From assembly GCA_037577475.1 (NCBI GenBank), contig CM075203.1, positions 20,435,397 through 20,499,396 on the forward strand: a stretch of 64,000 bases of DNA, in the 5' to 3' direction. The translations under genes and the position numbers were made by a program. Within the stretch, counting starts at the first letter, position 1, and every line of letters starts with the position of its first letter. The DNA comes from Chaunax sp. Z400 (Eukaryota; Chordata; Actinopteri; Lophiiformes; Chaunacidae). The notes below the pieces were generated by a model that was given only the letters and a program-made list of their open reading frames with translations, did no database searches and was not told where the DNA came from. This document shows, in pieces, positions 10,298 through 21,432 of this stretch.

Positions 10298-10696
10298 ACT
10301 TTTCTAAATATTTAGATAAAGCCCTATAACCCACACGCCCTGAATTCAACTGCAGTAATTGTCTGAGATCAAGTGTGATGTGTTGACTTTTCAGTCTGTT
10401 TCTGAGAATTTCCTTTTGCTGATGGTGCTGTGGACAGTGAATAATGAAATGTTCTATAGGTTCCTTAAAATCACAGTAAGCACACAGACCTGTTGCATGT
10501 TTGCCAGTAACTTTGAGAGTGCTGTTAAGACCCGTATGGCCCAACCTCATTCTTGATATAATATCCTCCTTTTTACTTCTGCTAGTTTCTCTCATTTCTC
10601 CCACTTTCTTTTGGATACTTTCCCGGTGTTATTCCCTCTGCCATTTCCTTTTCATTTCAGTTTTCACTATACGTTTAACTTGCACTGCTGCATATG
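10298..10696 (-). mobile_element. I/Nimb-type LINE, ORF2 C-terminal fragment
   Basis: Minus-strand translation gives a C-terminal LINE ORF2 segment: RMRLGHTGLNSTLKVTGKHA, then a zinc-binding C-x2-C...H...H/C pattern (GLCAYCDFKEPIEHFIIHCP) and QQKEILRNRLK. This arrangement follows the RNase H region in I-type and related LINEs. It is cut at its upstream side by the hAT element at 10697 and carries a stop near 10605, so it is dead. Confidence 0.75.
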
Positions 10697-11284
10697 AGGG
10701 GTGGGGGAATCGATTCTTAGATGCATCAGGATACAAACATGAATGATGATGAGTTGATAAACAAATCTTAAAAAATTGATTTTCTAAACATTACTAATGT
10801 ACATAATGGTGACAGAAAGAAAATGGTGGAATTCAACTGCGAGAGCAGTGCAGCCCAGACAGGCGACTGGTGCACACATAACAAAAACATGCTGTGAAGA
10901 TGGCCAAGAGAGAGATCCAACAACCACCTCCTGCCTCCTGAGTTCCACACAGGTGCAAATGTTGCAGAATGTAGCAGAAGAATGGAAGATCACTAACAAA
11001 GATGTAGTTTTAGTTACTGATATACTGAAGTCTGTTGAATTATTACAGGATGCTGCTACAGAACACTAGTTTCTTTTCTTTTGTATTACTGGAATAGTGG
11101 AAATAAATGCATGTTTTAATTATTAATATTTATAAATACACTGTTTTAAAAGCAAGTCGTCACAGAGTCAGAAAAAATGTCATATATATAAAAAATAGCG
11201 ATGCATCACTAATAGTTTTATCATCTAATCGTAGCCGTCTGAATCAGAATCAAAATGTGAGGTCACTAGAGATTCCCACCCCTA
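10697..11284 (+). mobile_element. hAT (ZBED-like) transposon remnant inserted in the LINE
   Basis: The ends carry inverted AGGGGTGGG...AATC sequences (AGGGGTGGGGGAATC at 10697; GATTCCCACCCCT at 11272-11284). Inside, the plus frame encodes STQVQMLQNVAEEWKITNKD followed by VVLVTD, a block recognisable from hAT/ZBED transposases, then jumps to ILKSVELLQDAATEH, so the transposase core is deleted. A clear 8-bp target duplication was not found. It interrupts the I-type LINE. Confidence 0.7.
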
Positions 11285-12117
11285 CTGTATTATATATATA
11301 CTGGGTAATAGATTCATTCAGTGTGGATACTATGGTGAATAGGAAAGAACGTATCATTTGACTGGTTTCTTAGATGTTATGTAATGTTTATAAGATGGAA
11401 GTGGTTATAATTCACAATGTACAAAGAAAATACAGCCACAATGACATTTAACCACACTCATATATGTAGAATCCACAATATCTTGTAAACTTGTGATGTG
11501 AAAAGTATAACAATGAAGCATCATGCTGAGTCAACTGAACACCTTCCACACTTTATTCATTACTGCCAATGGTTTACATTTATGTCTAACACAGCAGAGA
11601 CATAAATACATATTGCCCCATAACAAATGAATAACTGTCAAATTAAGGCTTGTAAGATACTTCCATCAACATACAGGCAGAAAGAAACATCGGTGGAGGC
11701 TGATAATCTCTGCCATTAAACAAGCAATAATTAATGAGCAGCAATAAGACAAACTTTTTCCACATATCTTGCAAAGGTACGGCTTCACACCAGTGTGGGC
11801 TCTTCTCATGTGGACTGTCAAGATGAGAAGCTTATTCCAAATGTTTTTAAAAAACCCATAAGATAATAACAGAATTAAAAAAACAATACAGTCAAGTGTA
11901 CAAGGAGTTAATGCAAGAACCAGTGCCTAATATCATAACAATAGAAATACGATCAGTGAACTAAAACACTGACTAAAATGGAAATAGAAAAGCAGTATTG
12001 ACAATGACATTGAAAGTAATAATGGCAGTGATATGGAAGAGTAATACTGCACCTAATAATGAACAGAATACTGTCTGTTGTATGTATTAAATGTAATTAA
12101 ATGTATTAAAAGTAAAT
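11285..12117. other. 3' flank of zinc-finger gene B
   Basis: This is the presumed 3' UTR and downstream spacer of gene B. It is AT-rich and conserved in all units. Its only coding-like content is a relic zinc finger at 11742-11845. Confidence 0.6.
11742..11845 (-). pseudogene. Relic C2H2 finger downstream of gene B
   Basis: Minus-strand translation reads LTVHMRRAHTGVKPYLCKIC followed by GKSLSYCC: the end of one finger, a linker and the start of the next. It lies about 270 bp past the stop codon of gene B, in the same orientation, and implies that an ancestral finger array was longer. Relics also lie at 25541-25640, 37979-38080 and 51031-51130. Confidence 0.75.
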
Positions 12118-14057
12118 TTAAGGATTCTCATCTGTGTGGATTCTCATGTGGACTTTCAAATCATTATTCTGTCTGAAACCTTTCCTACAAGTTTTACAAA
12201 CATATGGCTTCTCATCTGTGTGGATTATCATGTGGATTTTCAAACTACTATTCTGTGTGAAATCTTTCCCACATGTTTTACAAACATATAGCTTCTCATC
12301 TGTGTGGATTCTCATGTGGTTTGTCAAATGACTCTTATGTCTGAAAGCTTTACCACATGTTTGACAAACATATGGCTTCTCACCTGTGTGGATTCTCACG
12401 TGGATTTTCAAACTACTATTCTGTTTGAAATCTTTCCCACATGTTTGACAAACATATGGCTTCTCACCTGTGTGGGTTCTCACGTGGATTCTAAAACTAC
12501 TATTCTGTTTGAAATCTTTCCCACATGTTTTACAAACATATGGCTTCTCATCTGTGTGGATTCTCATGTGGGCTGTCAAATGACTCTCATGTCTGAAAGC
12601 TTTACCACATGTTATACAAACATATGGCTTCTCACCTGTGTGGATTCTCATGTGGCGTTTCAAATCAACATTCCGTTTAAAACCTTTCCCACATGTTATA
12701 CAAACATATGGCTTCTCATCGTTGTGGATTCTCATGTGGCGTTTCAAATTAACATTCCCTCTGAAATCTTTCCCACATGTTATACAAACATATGGCTTCT
12801 CATCGGTGTGGATTCTCATGTGGCGTTTCAAATTAACATTCCCTCTGAAATCTTTCCCACATGTTTTACAAACATATGGCCTCTCACCTGTGTGGATTCT
12901 TATGTGGGTTGTCAAATGATCCTTACGTCTGAAACATTTTCCACAAACCTTACAAACAAATGGCTTCTCAGCTGTGTTCATTTTAAAGTGTTTTTTTTGT
13001 TTGAACTTAAAATCTTTTTCACATGTGTCTCCTTTCTGGTCTTGGTTCTCGGCTACATGAGAGTTGTTAGAGAGCAGCTGCAGGTCACTGTTTGGTTCTC
13101 CAAACACAGAGGTTATAACCAGCATGTTGACTACAGACTCTTTCTGTGATGCACTTACTGTTTCATCAGGATTCAAGAACAGAGTCTGATCTTCACTGTG
13201 GTCATTTCCCTCATTAGTAGGAGTCAACATAATCGTATCAGTCTCCTGCTTCAGAACAAGCTGCTCTCCCTCCTGACTGATGCAGAGTTCCTCCTTTTTC
13301 CCCTCTTTCATTTGTGGAGGCTCTGGGTCCTCTTGGTCCATACTGAAGTTCCTCTCCTGGTGACAGAGCTGCTGGTCAGCTACAACCTCTTCCTGCTTAC
13401 AGACATGTTGCTGTGGAGGCTCTGGGTCCTCTTGGTCCATACTGGAGTTCCTCTCCTGATTACAGAACTGCTGCTCAGCTACAACCTCCTGCACCTTACA
13501 GACAGAGAGCTGCAGGTCACAGTTTGGTTCTCCAAACAAAGAAGTTTTAACCAGCATGTTGACTACAGACTCTTTCTGTGATGCACTTACTGTTTCATCA
13601 GGATTCAAGAACAGAGTCTGATCTTCATTGAGGTCATTTCTCTCATTAGTAGGAGTCAATATAAAGGTATCAGTCTCCTGCTTCAAAACAAGCTGCTCTC
13701 CCTCTTGACTGATGCAGAGTTCCTCCCGTTCCTCATTCCCCTCTTTCATTTGTGGAGCCTCTGGGTCCTCTTGGTCCATACTGGAGTTCCTCTCCTGGTG
13801 ACAGAGCTGCTGCTCAGCTAGAACCTCCTCCTCCTTCCAGACATGTTGCCGAGGAGGCTCTGGGTCCTCTTGGTCCATACTGGAGTTCCTCTCCTGATTA
13901 CAGAGCTGCTGCTCAGCTAGAACCTCCTCCTCCTTACAGACATGTTGCCGAGGAGGCTCTGGGTCCTCTTGGTCCATACTGGAGTTCCTCTCCTGGTGAC
14001 AGAGCTGCTGCTCAGCTAGAACCTCCTCCTCCTTACAGACATGTTGCTGTGGAGGCT
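12118..14057 (-). CDS. C2H2 zinc-finger gene B, exon 2 (10 fingers)
   Basis: Joined in phase to exon 1 (15387-15558), this gives a protein of about 703 residues. Residues 58-156 are three copies of a 33-residue acidic repeat (the third has HVWKEEE for HVCKEEE). Residues to about 400 form two rounds of an acidic Ser/Glu module. Residues 424-700 are ten tandem C2H2 fingers with TGEKP/TDEKP linkers. Helix positions -1,2,3,6 by finger: RDHT, GVNR, GVNR, RVDR, HSHA, QSSI, QSSI, HSHN, QSSI, QNDV; finger 6 has Phe for the core Leu. It is probably a nuclear DNA-binding regulator with unknown targets. Its promoter position is occupied by an ERV LTR. It is nearly identical to gene E. The stop is TAA at 12118, without the 16-bp triplication seen in D and E. 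Confidence 0.93.
13761..14057 (-). repeat. 99-bp coding minisatellite, 3 copies (gene B)
   Basis: Three in-frame tandem 99-bp copies encode EPPxQHV...MDQEDP at the start of exon 2. Confidence 0.85.
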
Positions 14058-15386
14058 CTGGAGCGACAAAGAACAAAAGGAATAGGATTAGGCCATGGGC
14101 CGAACAGCTATTTGTTCTTTTTTAGACTTGAGGTCCAAGTTGTTCAGTGAAGAGTATATTTGACCATTTTTGTGTGAGAAACATTTATTATAAATCAAAC
14201 AATGTTCTCCTGAAAACATGAGTTTGCATGTTATAAAATATCTATTCATATGGACTACTTATGTTGTGCTAATTGCCATGGCAATGCTATGTATTGACCC
14301 ATCAGATGGCAGCTCAGCCTTCAGACCAGTCTTCACAAATATGGCGGCGCCGTGCACTGTGTATGTCACATTTTTTGGACAGAGAGAACAAACCAATTAT
14401 TAGGGTCTCTGAAGAGTCTTGGGGAAACAATTGTGAGCGTGTTGAAGTGTGGAGTACATTAGATGAGAAAGAGAGGGAGGAAGCGCTGAACATCAACACT
14501 TTCTAGTCTCTACACAGTTTATTTAGTCTTGAGGTAAGAATACATTTCCCTTTTAGTATGTCCTCTATGAAGTAGATAGGGTAAATTTGTCTTAACATTT
14601 TATAAAAATGTAGAAGTCCTAGCTCCAGCAAACTTTACTTATGTCACTGTTGTGAAGGTTTTGGTTTCTTTTTGGCTACACTCTGATGTTGGGTCTTTGC
14701 CTGGTTTTCATATTGGGACAATAACTGATTCCTTCCACTGAGTCGGTAGGATTCCCTCTTCCCATACCTTGTTATATAACTCTAATAACATTTTTTTACT
14801 CCTATCGCTTAGATTATTCAACATAAAGTAACTAACTTGCTCTTTTCCTGGTGTTGGTTTCTTTGAAACTCAGAATTTCTCTCCAAAAGCTTATCTGCAA
14901 ACGTTTGGGTTTTTTTGCATCAGAAAACTTTAAGGTACTTTACAGATATTCTGTGTAGATTAGAAGTTAACTTCTATGGAAATACGACTTAGTGAGAAAT
15001 AGTATGGGTGGTCAAGACAGTTGACGGGACTAAAACTTCAAAATACTGTTTCTCTGCATCAAACTTAAAACACATACATATAAAACAGTTTACTTATTTG
15101 ATGGATATACTTCAACACGTCTATACCATAGAGAGCAAATTTTTTCAGGAAAACATTGTATTTTTAGAACCAGTGCATGAAGTAGATTAACGTTATAGTT
15201 TTTCTCTTCATCAAAAACGTGGAGCCCTTATTATTTCAGAGTTCATCTCATCGGCCCACGGCCTAAATACTACTGTGATGAGAAGAAACACGTGTAGACT
15301 GAATAGCAGAAAACATTTAAACAAGGTGGATCATAGATAGATAAATTCACCTGATCAGTATTATGTAATAGTGAAGTTTTATTTAC
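14058..15386 (-). other. Intron 1 of zinc-finger gene B
   Basis: This intron matches that of gene A but is shorter. A deletion between CTCTG and CTGATGTTGGG near 14686 removed part of the reverse-transcriptase fragment and the intronic 60-bp repeat. Confidence 0.7.
14686..14825 (-). mobile_element. Remnant of the I/Jockey-like RT fragment (unit B)
   Basis: Only the part encoding LYNKVWEEGILPTQWKESVI and the following PGKDP block remains. It is otherwise the same as 1424-1809. Confidence 0.7.
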
Positions 15387-15558
15387 CTATCCTGTGCAGC
15401 TTTATTTCTGGTTTCCAGAAGCTTTCCAGCAGTCTGCGCTGACGAACGATCTCATCTTCGTACTCAACGATAATTCCTTTAAAAGCTCCGAATATTTCTT
15501 CAGCAGCAGCTGTTAGTCGCTCGTTGATAAACTCTCTAAAATACTCAACTGAAGACAT
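15387..15558 (-). CDS. C2H2 zinc-finger gene B, exon 1
   Basis: 172-bp exon, ATG at 15558, donor after 15387. It encodes the same 57 residues as the other copies with silent changes. The ERV begins 42 bp upstream of the ATG (15601), in the same orientation, so the normal upstream sequence now lies 4.8 kb away. Confidence 0.9.
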
Positions 15559-15600
15559 TTTTGTTCACTGAAATAATTAGATGAGAAACAATTACGATAA

Positions 15601-16052
15601 TGTTGTGGCGTGAAAAACACACAGGAGTCTCTGGAACTTCAAAGTCATGTGGGTTCCCAATTTATTCACAGACCATGCAAGATACACAGCAATAAACTGG
15701 AACCCCGATCTCAGGTCCCGACAGTTTATATACCCTTCTAATGTCAGCTTGGGCGTATGTTATTCACATCTGCGTACGTGCCTCATACTTAGTTCAAGTT
15801 ACCCTTCCAAATGTTATTGTGTTCGTACATCCTCCATATCTTGTGTACATGACCCCAGGTTCATGTTTATTTGCCCTTCCAAAGGTCAGTATGTGCTGAC
15901 CAACTGATCAGGATCCTCCAGCAGGATGCATGCACACTACTTCCTGCATACGGAACAGCATGACTTTAAGGTCATACAGTGATTAAACAGAGGTTCATAC
16001 TAAAGTTATATTATATTAAAATATATTGACATGTATATTGAATTCCACAACA
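15601..16052 (-). repeat. ERV copy 1, 3' LTR (next to zinc-finger exon 1)
   Basis: The LTR reads TGTTGTGGAATTC... to ...CACGCCACAACA on the minus strand. It contains a TATA box (GGGTATATAAACTG, about 15723-15736) and an AATAAA (15661-15666, TTTATT on plus). Three imperfect repeats of about 70 bp, each starting with a TTTGGAAGGG-like core, lie in U3. It ends 42 bp from the zinc-finger ATG. Transcripts starting below the TATA box would have a leader of roughly 140 nt containing two short upstream ATG frames. Confidence 0.88.
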
Positions 16053-16980
16053 TATCCCCCCTGTTGTCACACTTAGTGACAACACCAAGTTATTGTATAT
16101 ATATGTATGTATATAGAATACATCATCATTGTAACTACATGGCAATCACAAAGCAATTTTGTAATTATTAACTGTACTAAGTCAGACATCAAACATTTTC
16201 AAAGTTTACCCCTATTTCACAAGTTCATCCCATATAGGGGCGAAAACCAGTGTCTGCTTTTACTGGTAAAATTCCCCTACGACCCCCACATGAGCGATCG
16301 CCTCTTGGCATGCAATGAACCTGTTCTATAATATGAACATATATTACTGGTACAAACATTTTTCAACACATTAGGTATGAAATTGCAAACAAGGCTACAT
16401 ATATGTGATTAATTATACCCCTTCAGTGAATCAGAAATGTCCTTTAATAATGTTTGTTGTGGCAATGTGGATCTGGCGTCTGTCCAGGATTGTTCTTCTC
16501 CATCCGTCTAGTGTCCTGCTGGACCCTCTGTGGATACTTTTACTCACACAATGTCCTCCACCTCTTGTAATTTCTCAGGATCAGAGAGAGATAGTCCGGT
16601 TTCTCGACTACCAGTTGAGCCAGTTGAAAGTCAGTCATGATACTAATTTGCGTGTCCAGGGCCTTCCAGCACTTCTGGTCTGGATCTGGATTTCTCCTTT
16701 TTTCCTGCAGAAAATAGACCTATGGATGGCAGTTAATTGTTCCATATAATCTTTCAATTTTATCAGCAATTGCTCAAGCGGAGGTCCCTTATAGGGTGAG
16801 AAATGGAAGCTGACCCTCCCCTTAATTCTCTGGGCACCCCTAATAACCATAATTTGGTCTCGCCCACGGATTCACCGGGCCTCCATTTCTGCGTTGTGTA
16901 GGCTGGGTCCCCCGACCCCCCTCTAACCCAATTGGGGTTCGGCTGAAACCTTGGGCATCTGTTTTTAGAAGTTGCCCAAC

Positions 16981-18530
16981 TCACCACATTCCCAACACAC
17001 CCTCGGGGGGCCACAACTTTGTGCTGGTTGCATCGGTGGTTGTAACTTTGCTTTGTAAGTCAGTGAGCTGTAGCTGAGCAATTTTCCTTTGAATGTTTCT
17101 CTCTTGCTCTTTCTGTTTTAGCTCATCTTTTCTGTATTTTTCTATAACATGCACCACATAATCACGGAACTCTCTGTGAGGCACTGAAGTCAGTCCCACC
17201 ACTTCCCCCAGTTTGCTTTGTACTGGAATTGGTAAAGCCTCAATGACCGAGTTCCTGAACAGAGTTGTCAACAAAGGTGTATTTTCCACACCTTCCTCAG
17301 TCTCTTGCTTCCATCTTTTCAGCTGCCGGGTGATATAAGTAGCTGGATTCTCAGTTTCAGAGAGGATCTCACCCTTCAATGCTTTGGGGTCTATTTTATT
17401 AGGGTATTCAGTCCGCAGGGCTTTCCAAAGTCTCATTCAAAATGCATTGAACTCAGTTCCATCAGCCAGGTGATCAACCATCCACCTATTACCACTATGG
17501 TGTAACAAGTTTCCCATAATGTAAGCTCCAAGACTTTGAGCCCACACAGCCTTGAGGTCCTCCAGGGCCAGCATTTTGCCAACAGTCTCTTTTTCAAAAG
17601 CCTTTATCCACTTGCCGGCCCCCTCATGAATATCAGGGAGTCTAGAAACCCGCCTCGCAAGGTCGAGTGTTTGCCATGGTATATAATGTCCTTGAGTTCC
17701 CTTTATTAAAATTGGATATTGGCCAGGATCAGTGTATCTATCTGGTGGGTGTATGTTGGGTCAATATCTTAGATCATATTTTCTTTCACTCTGACTCCCC
17801 TTTTTTCCTACTCCCTCACCTCCAGCTGCTTGGCTTATTTTCCCTTTCTCTCCTGTCTGTGTTCTTCTTTCGCACATGCTTTCTTGAATCTTGTCTAATT
17901 CCTCCTCTATCTCCTTGATCATACTGCGATCCATCTCACCCTTTAACTCTGTTTCAGCATGATCAAGCTTCATCCAATATGACTCTCCACCCGCTTTTAC
18001 TCTACTCGTCTCATTCCGTTCTGCATAACAATCCATTGGTTGTAGTGCTTTTGGTTCATTTGATTTTCTTTCAGTGCTGCAATATTTTGGGAGTATGTTT
18101 TGTGTTTTTCACCCAAAGGGGTGTTTTGTCCCGGATTGCAACTGGGATTAGAATCAGAGAGAGCTACAGGAGGATTATAGTATGCTGCTCCAGTTTGAGG
18201 AGGGGTTGGAGAATTGGGGGTCCTGTTTTGTTGCAAAGCATTCTCATCATGAACTATCAAATCTCCATTTATTTCAACATTTCCTACCAAGGATGGATAC
18301 AGCCCTGTGTAGTTTGGGTGCTCTGTGTAGTCTAATAGATTTTGCTGTTGTTCTCTCTTTTCTCTTTTTGCTTGTATTTCTCTTAACTCCGCGAGGCCTT
18401 GTTTTACATTTTTCCTGTAACGGTGGCCTTCAATCATGAATAGTTTTATTATTTCTAATTCTTGCTCCCTTTTCTGTTGACGTTTCTTACTTTTGTTCTT
18501 TGGTTTGTAGTCCTTAATTCGAAGTCCCAT
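16981..18530 (-). pseudogene. Degraded retroviral gag (ERV copy 1)
   Basis: Minus-strand frames cover a charged N-terminal region beginning MGLRIKDYKPKNKSKKR (ATG at 18530), a proline-rich segment, a coiled-coil-like segment rich in Glu/Lys, and a capsid-like region with a YITRQLKRWK motif similar in layout to gammaretrovirus-type capsids. Breaks: a frame change between the N-terminal parts near 18000-18030, an in-frame stop just before the capsid part (about 17761), a second stop at about 17437 that copy 2 lacks, and loss of frame at a CxxC zinc-knuckle-like sequence near 16970, where a stop and a missing His are also seen. It is non-functional as it stands. Confidence 0.8.
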
Positions 18531-19960
18531 GTCTTCACAAAGGCCTACATCAAATGTGCCCTCTTTTGCACTGGTGGTGCACTCATTGTAGCTGATTTAT
18601 TGCCTTCCATTATCTTTAAACGATAATTAATTATGCCCTGTTTTTTGTTCTTATACTAATTATAAGCTAATTTCGCTACGCTACACGCAATATCTTAAAC
18701 GTGTATTTTTCTTATATCAACCAGAGATTATTCATGCATATGGGTGAGACGCATCTGCCTGCAGAGGCGATCGCTTGCAGCTGCAGAGGGGGGGAGGACT
18801 GTGTGTGTGTGTAAGGAGATTACACACACGGAGGGGGAAAAAGGCGGGGGTCTCTTAAAGGGCTAGCTCCTTAGACAATTTGTAACATCAATATAGTGCG
18901 TTCAACATCATAGCAAAATGTTTTAAACACAGCAGCATATATTAACACAGTCAAAGATCATTTGCATATATCAAAACATCCAGAGAGCTCTCATGAAATG
19001 ACAGACACATGCGCACAAAAACAAATCCACACACACACCCGGGACACTCTCTTCAGTCAGTCCGTCAAACTCCGTCAGTCAGTCTGTTAGTTTGTTATTT
19101 GATTCAATTTTTGGATTTATTTTATAAGAAGATATTCTTTTTTTTATTTTATGGGCAGTGTGCTTACTGTACTTCAAACGTCCTCTTCTGGTTTATTTCT
19201 CTCCTCTTTATTGTTTCCTACCAGGGAGGCTCATAGTTTTTTTACACATGACTTCTGAATATCTTTTTATATCCAATTGTAATATGTGTATCTGATCACC
19301 TTTGTCTAGGACGTGTGAGATCTATTTCAGCTTTATTGAGCAATATTTAGTTATGAAATACTATATTAATGCATAATTGATGATTTTATCAGTCCTCTAG
19401 AGATTGCGCTGAAACTTTCAGAGTTCAAAGTTGTGTGACCCGTTTCTCTCTGTTTCTTTACAGTTTGAGCAGGTCCCCCCCCAACAAGGTTCTCCTTTTC
19501 TAGTGAATGTTGGTTCACATATATTTTATAGTTCAGACCTCAATTTGTCGGGGTTTGCCAGAGCTCTTGGAAGAACCACTTGAGAATATATTGGACCAAA
19601 TTCCGAGTAAAAGACTTACACTTGTCGTCGCTCCCCTCAGCCCATAAGGAGCTTTATCAAGTATCGCAATCTAACTTTTCTCAGCCCAGGACAACGGCTA
19701 CCGCGGTATACTCACACAATCAGAGACACACTCTCCCCTGATCTTCAGACCCAGGTCTGGCAGCGCTTCAACATCAGAGACACAACTCTCCCCTGATCTT
19801 CAGAACCAGTTCTGGTATACACTATCAGAGTTTAACAACACCTGATTCCCTTCAGCTGCCTTTTTTAACACATCTTAGCCCCTCTATTTCGTTCCCTTTA
19901 TTTTCTAGGCAGCTGTTGTATGCGCATACGACTACACATGACCTTTCTGTAACTTTGACT

Positions 19961-19978
19961 CCTTCACGTTGGGCGCCA
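19961..19978 (-). other. ERV copy 1 primer-binding site (tRNA-Lys type)
   Basis: Minus-strand TGGCGCCCAACGTGAAGG lies four bases inside the 5' LTR. Its first 14 bases match the 3' end complement of tRNA-Lys1,2, the primer class used for example by spumaviruses. Confidence 0.8.
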
Positions 19979-19982
19979 ATTA

Positions 19983-20434
19983 TGTTGTGGCGTGAAAAAC
20001 ACACAGGAGTCTCTGGAACTTCAAAGTCATGTGGGTTCCCAATTTATTCACAGACCATGCAAGATACACAGCAATAAACTGGAACCCCGATCTCAGGTCC
20101 CGACAGTTTATATACCCTTCCTATGTCAGCTTGGGCGTATGTTATTCACATCTGTTTACGTGCCTCATACTTAGTTCAAGTTACCCTTCCAAATGTTATT
20201 GTGTTCGTACATCCTCCATATCTTGTGTACATGACCCCAGGTTCATGTTTATTTGCCCTTCCAAAGGTCAGTATGTGCTGACCAACTGATCAGGATCCTC
20301 CAGCAGGATGCATGCACACTACTTCCTGCATACGGAACAGCATGACTTTAAGGTCATACAGTGATTAAACAGAGGTTCATACTAAAGTTATATTATATTA
20401 AAATATATTGACATGTATATTGAATTCCACAACA
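19983..20434 (-). repeat. ERV copy 1, 5' LTR
   Basis: Same structure as the 3' LTR, with TATA box at about 20104-20117. It differs from its partner at a few bases, for example TTTACG here against CGTACG in the 3' LTR. Confidence 0.88.
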
Positions 20435-21432
20435 ATAACATATTCTAGTTAATTCAATACATACAGCTAATCGTTCTTGTCTGTTTGTTATGTTTACTTC
20501 CGCTGGATGTGACGCCGTTAAAGTTCCGATGTTGATGTGAGAGAGCTTTTTGTTCCGCTTTGAGCTGTAAAAGCAACAAAAAACAAACATATTAGTAACC
20601 ATTCTCAAGTAAATACGCAGAAATAAACGATTTTTCCGATTTGATACTGATTTTCAAAATGTAACGCGAGATCCAACAAGAGGAACTTGTTGCTGCAACT
20701 TCAACAGAGTTCTGTCGGCAACGCAACGTAGTTAGCAGGTTAACACTGAGGTACACAGTGATCGCAAGTTCATGTCCACTTATTCTAGCAAAACACATAC
20801 AAGCGCTCAAGCTTTTTCACCCACCTAAATAGAAGCTTGGATGCTACAGTGAAGATTTCAGCTAAATAAAGCGTGTAAAGAACAGCATTTCATAACAGTT
20901 GCAGATCTCGGGGCATCTGGAGACATGTATGAGCTGTGTGGAGTCATTTATCTCTATTTTCAGTTGTTTATATTCAAAAACAACTCACCATGTTCTGCAT
21001 TTAGTTATCAAAAATGCCTGAATTTTCAATTTTGGGTGTTCAGGTTTTTACCAATGTAACATATGTTAATACTCATGAAACAAAGCCAAAGCCATTATTT
21101 TTTACATATAAAACTTTATAACAGTAAATATAATACATATTCAGTATTATAGCACCTTGTTTCCTTAAGGTGGTAACTCCTGAATCAAATGAAGCATGTC
21201 AGAGAACATTAACTGTTCAGGATGACTCCACGGTAATGTGACATTGAATATGTGTTTAATCAATCATATAGAGTCAAACAATAGTAGAACTCAGAGACAG
21301 AAGCTCAGGAGGTTTTGCTGATGTACGTCAATCTCTGGAAAACCTGTGTCAGCCACAAAAAAATCCTTCTTGATCCTGACCACCGTTACAACACTGGGGA
21401 AATAACGACCTTTCAGGCCAGTCCAGGGCGTT
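20435..21432. other. Displaced zinc-finger 5' flank (unit B)
   Basis: Matches the unit A flank but with two losses: about 20 bp of the ETS-like promoter segment (20471-20512), and about 450 bp corresponding to 2822-3268. No gene seen. Confidence 0.55.

Larger units (their letters stand above)
15601..20434 (-). mobile_element. Endogenous retrovirus copy 1 (unit B), gag only
   Basis: The 4,834-bp element has paired 452-bp LTRs (15601-16052 is the 3' LTR, 19983-20434 the 5' LTR) with TGTTGTGG...CCACAACA ends. It has a lysine-tRNA-type primer site inside the 5' LTR, a polypurine run (ACAGGGGGGATA, minus) next to the 3' LTR, a long leader with a 56-bp tandem duplication, and a broken gag. It is flanked by ATAA on both sides; units A, C and D have a single ATAA, so this is a 4-bp target duplication. 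No protease, reverse transcriptase, integrase or clear envelope was recognised; 16067-16980 has only short frames. The same insertion is in unit E. It lies sense to the zinc-finger gene and immediately upstream of it. Confidence 0.93.

Noticed and set aside
10797..11069. 90-residue plus-strand open frame as a host gene
   Set aside because: It lies between inverted hAT ends and matches part of a hAT/ZBED transposase joined over a deletion.
12304..13149. Long plus-strand open frames (281 residues here, 319 at 25789-26748, 255 at 38315-39082, 281 at 51622-52467) with repeated DSHVDFQ-like units
   Set aside because: They are exact antisense shadows of the tandem zinc fingers; the 28-residue period is that of the fingers.
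13752..14150. Plus-strand frames with repeated GPLGPYWSSSP and QLEPPPPYRHV (also 415-714, 27351-27749, 53070-53468)
   Set aside because: They are antisense shadows of the 99-bp repeats at the start of exon 2.
15647..15907. 86-residue plus-strand open frame repeated in all four LTRs
   Set aside because: It is antisense within the LTR and has no known domain; a chance frame conserved by duplication.
16067..16980. Possible env or pol remnants inside the ERV
   Set aside because: Several short minus-strand frames are present, but none carries a motif that I can assign; left unannotated.
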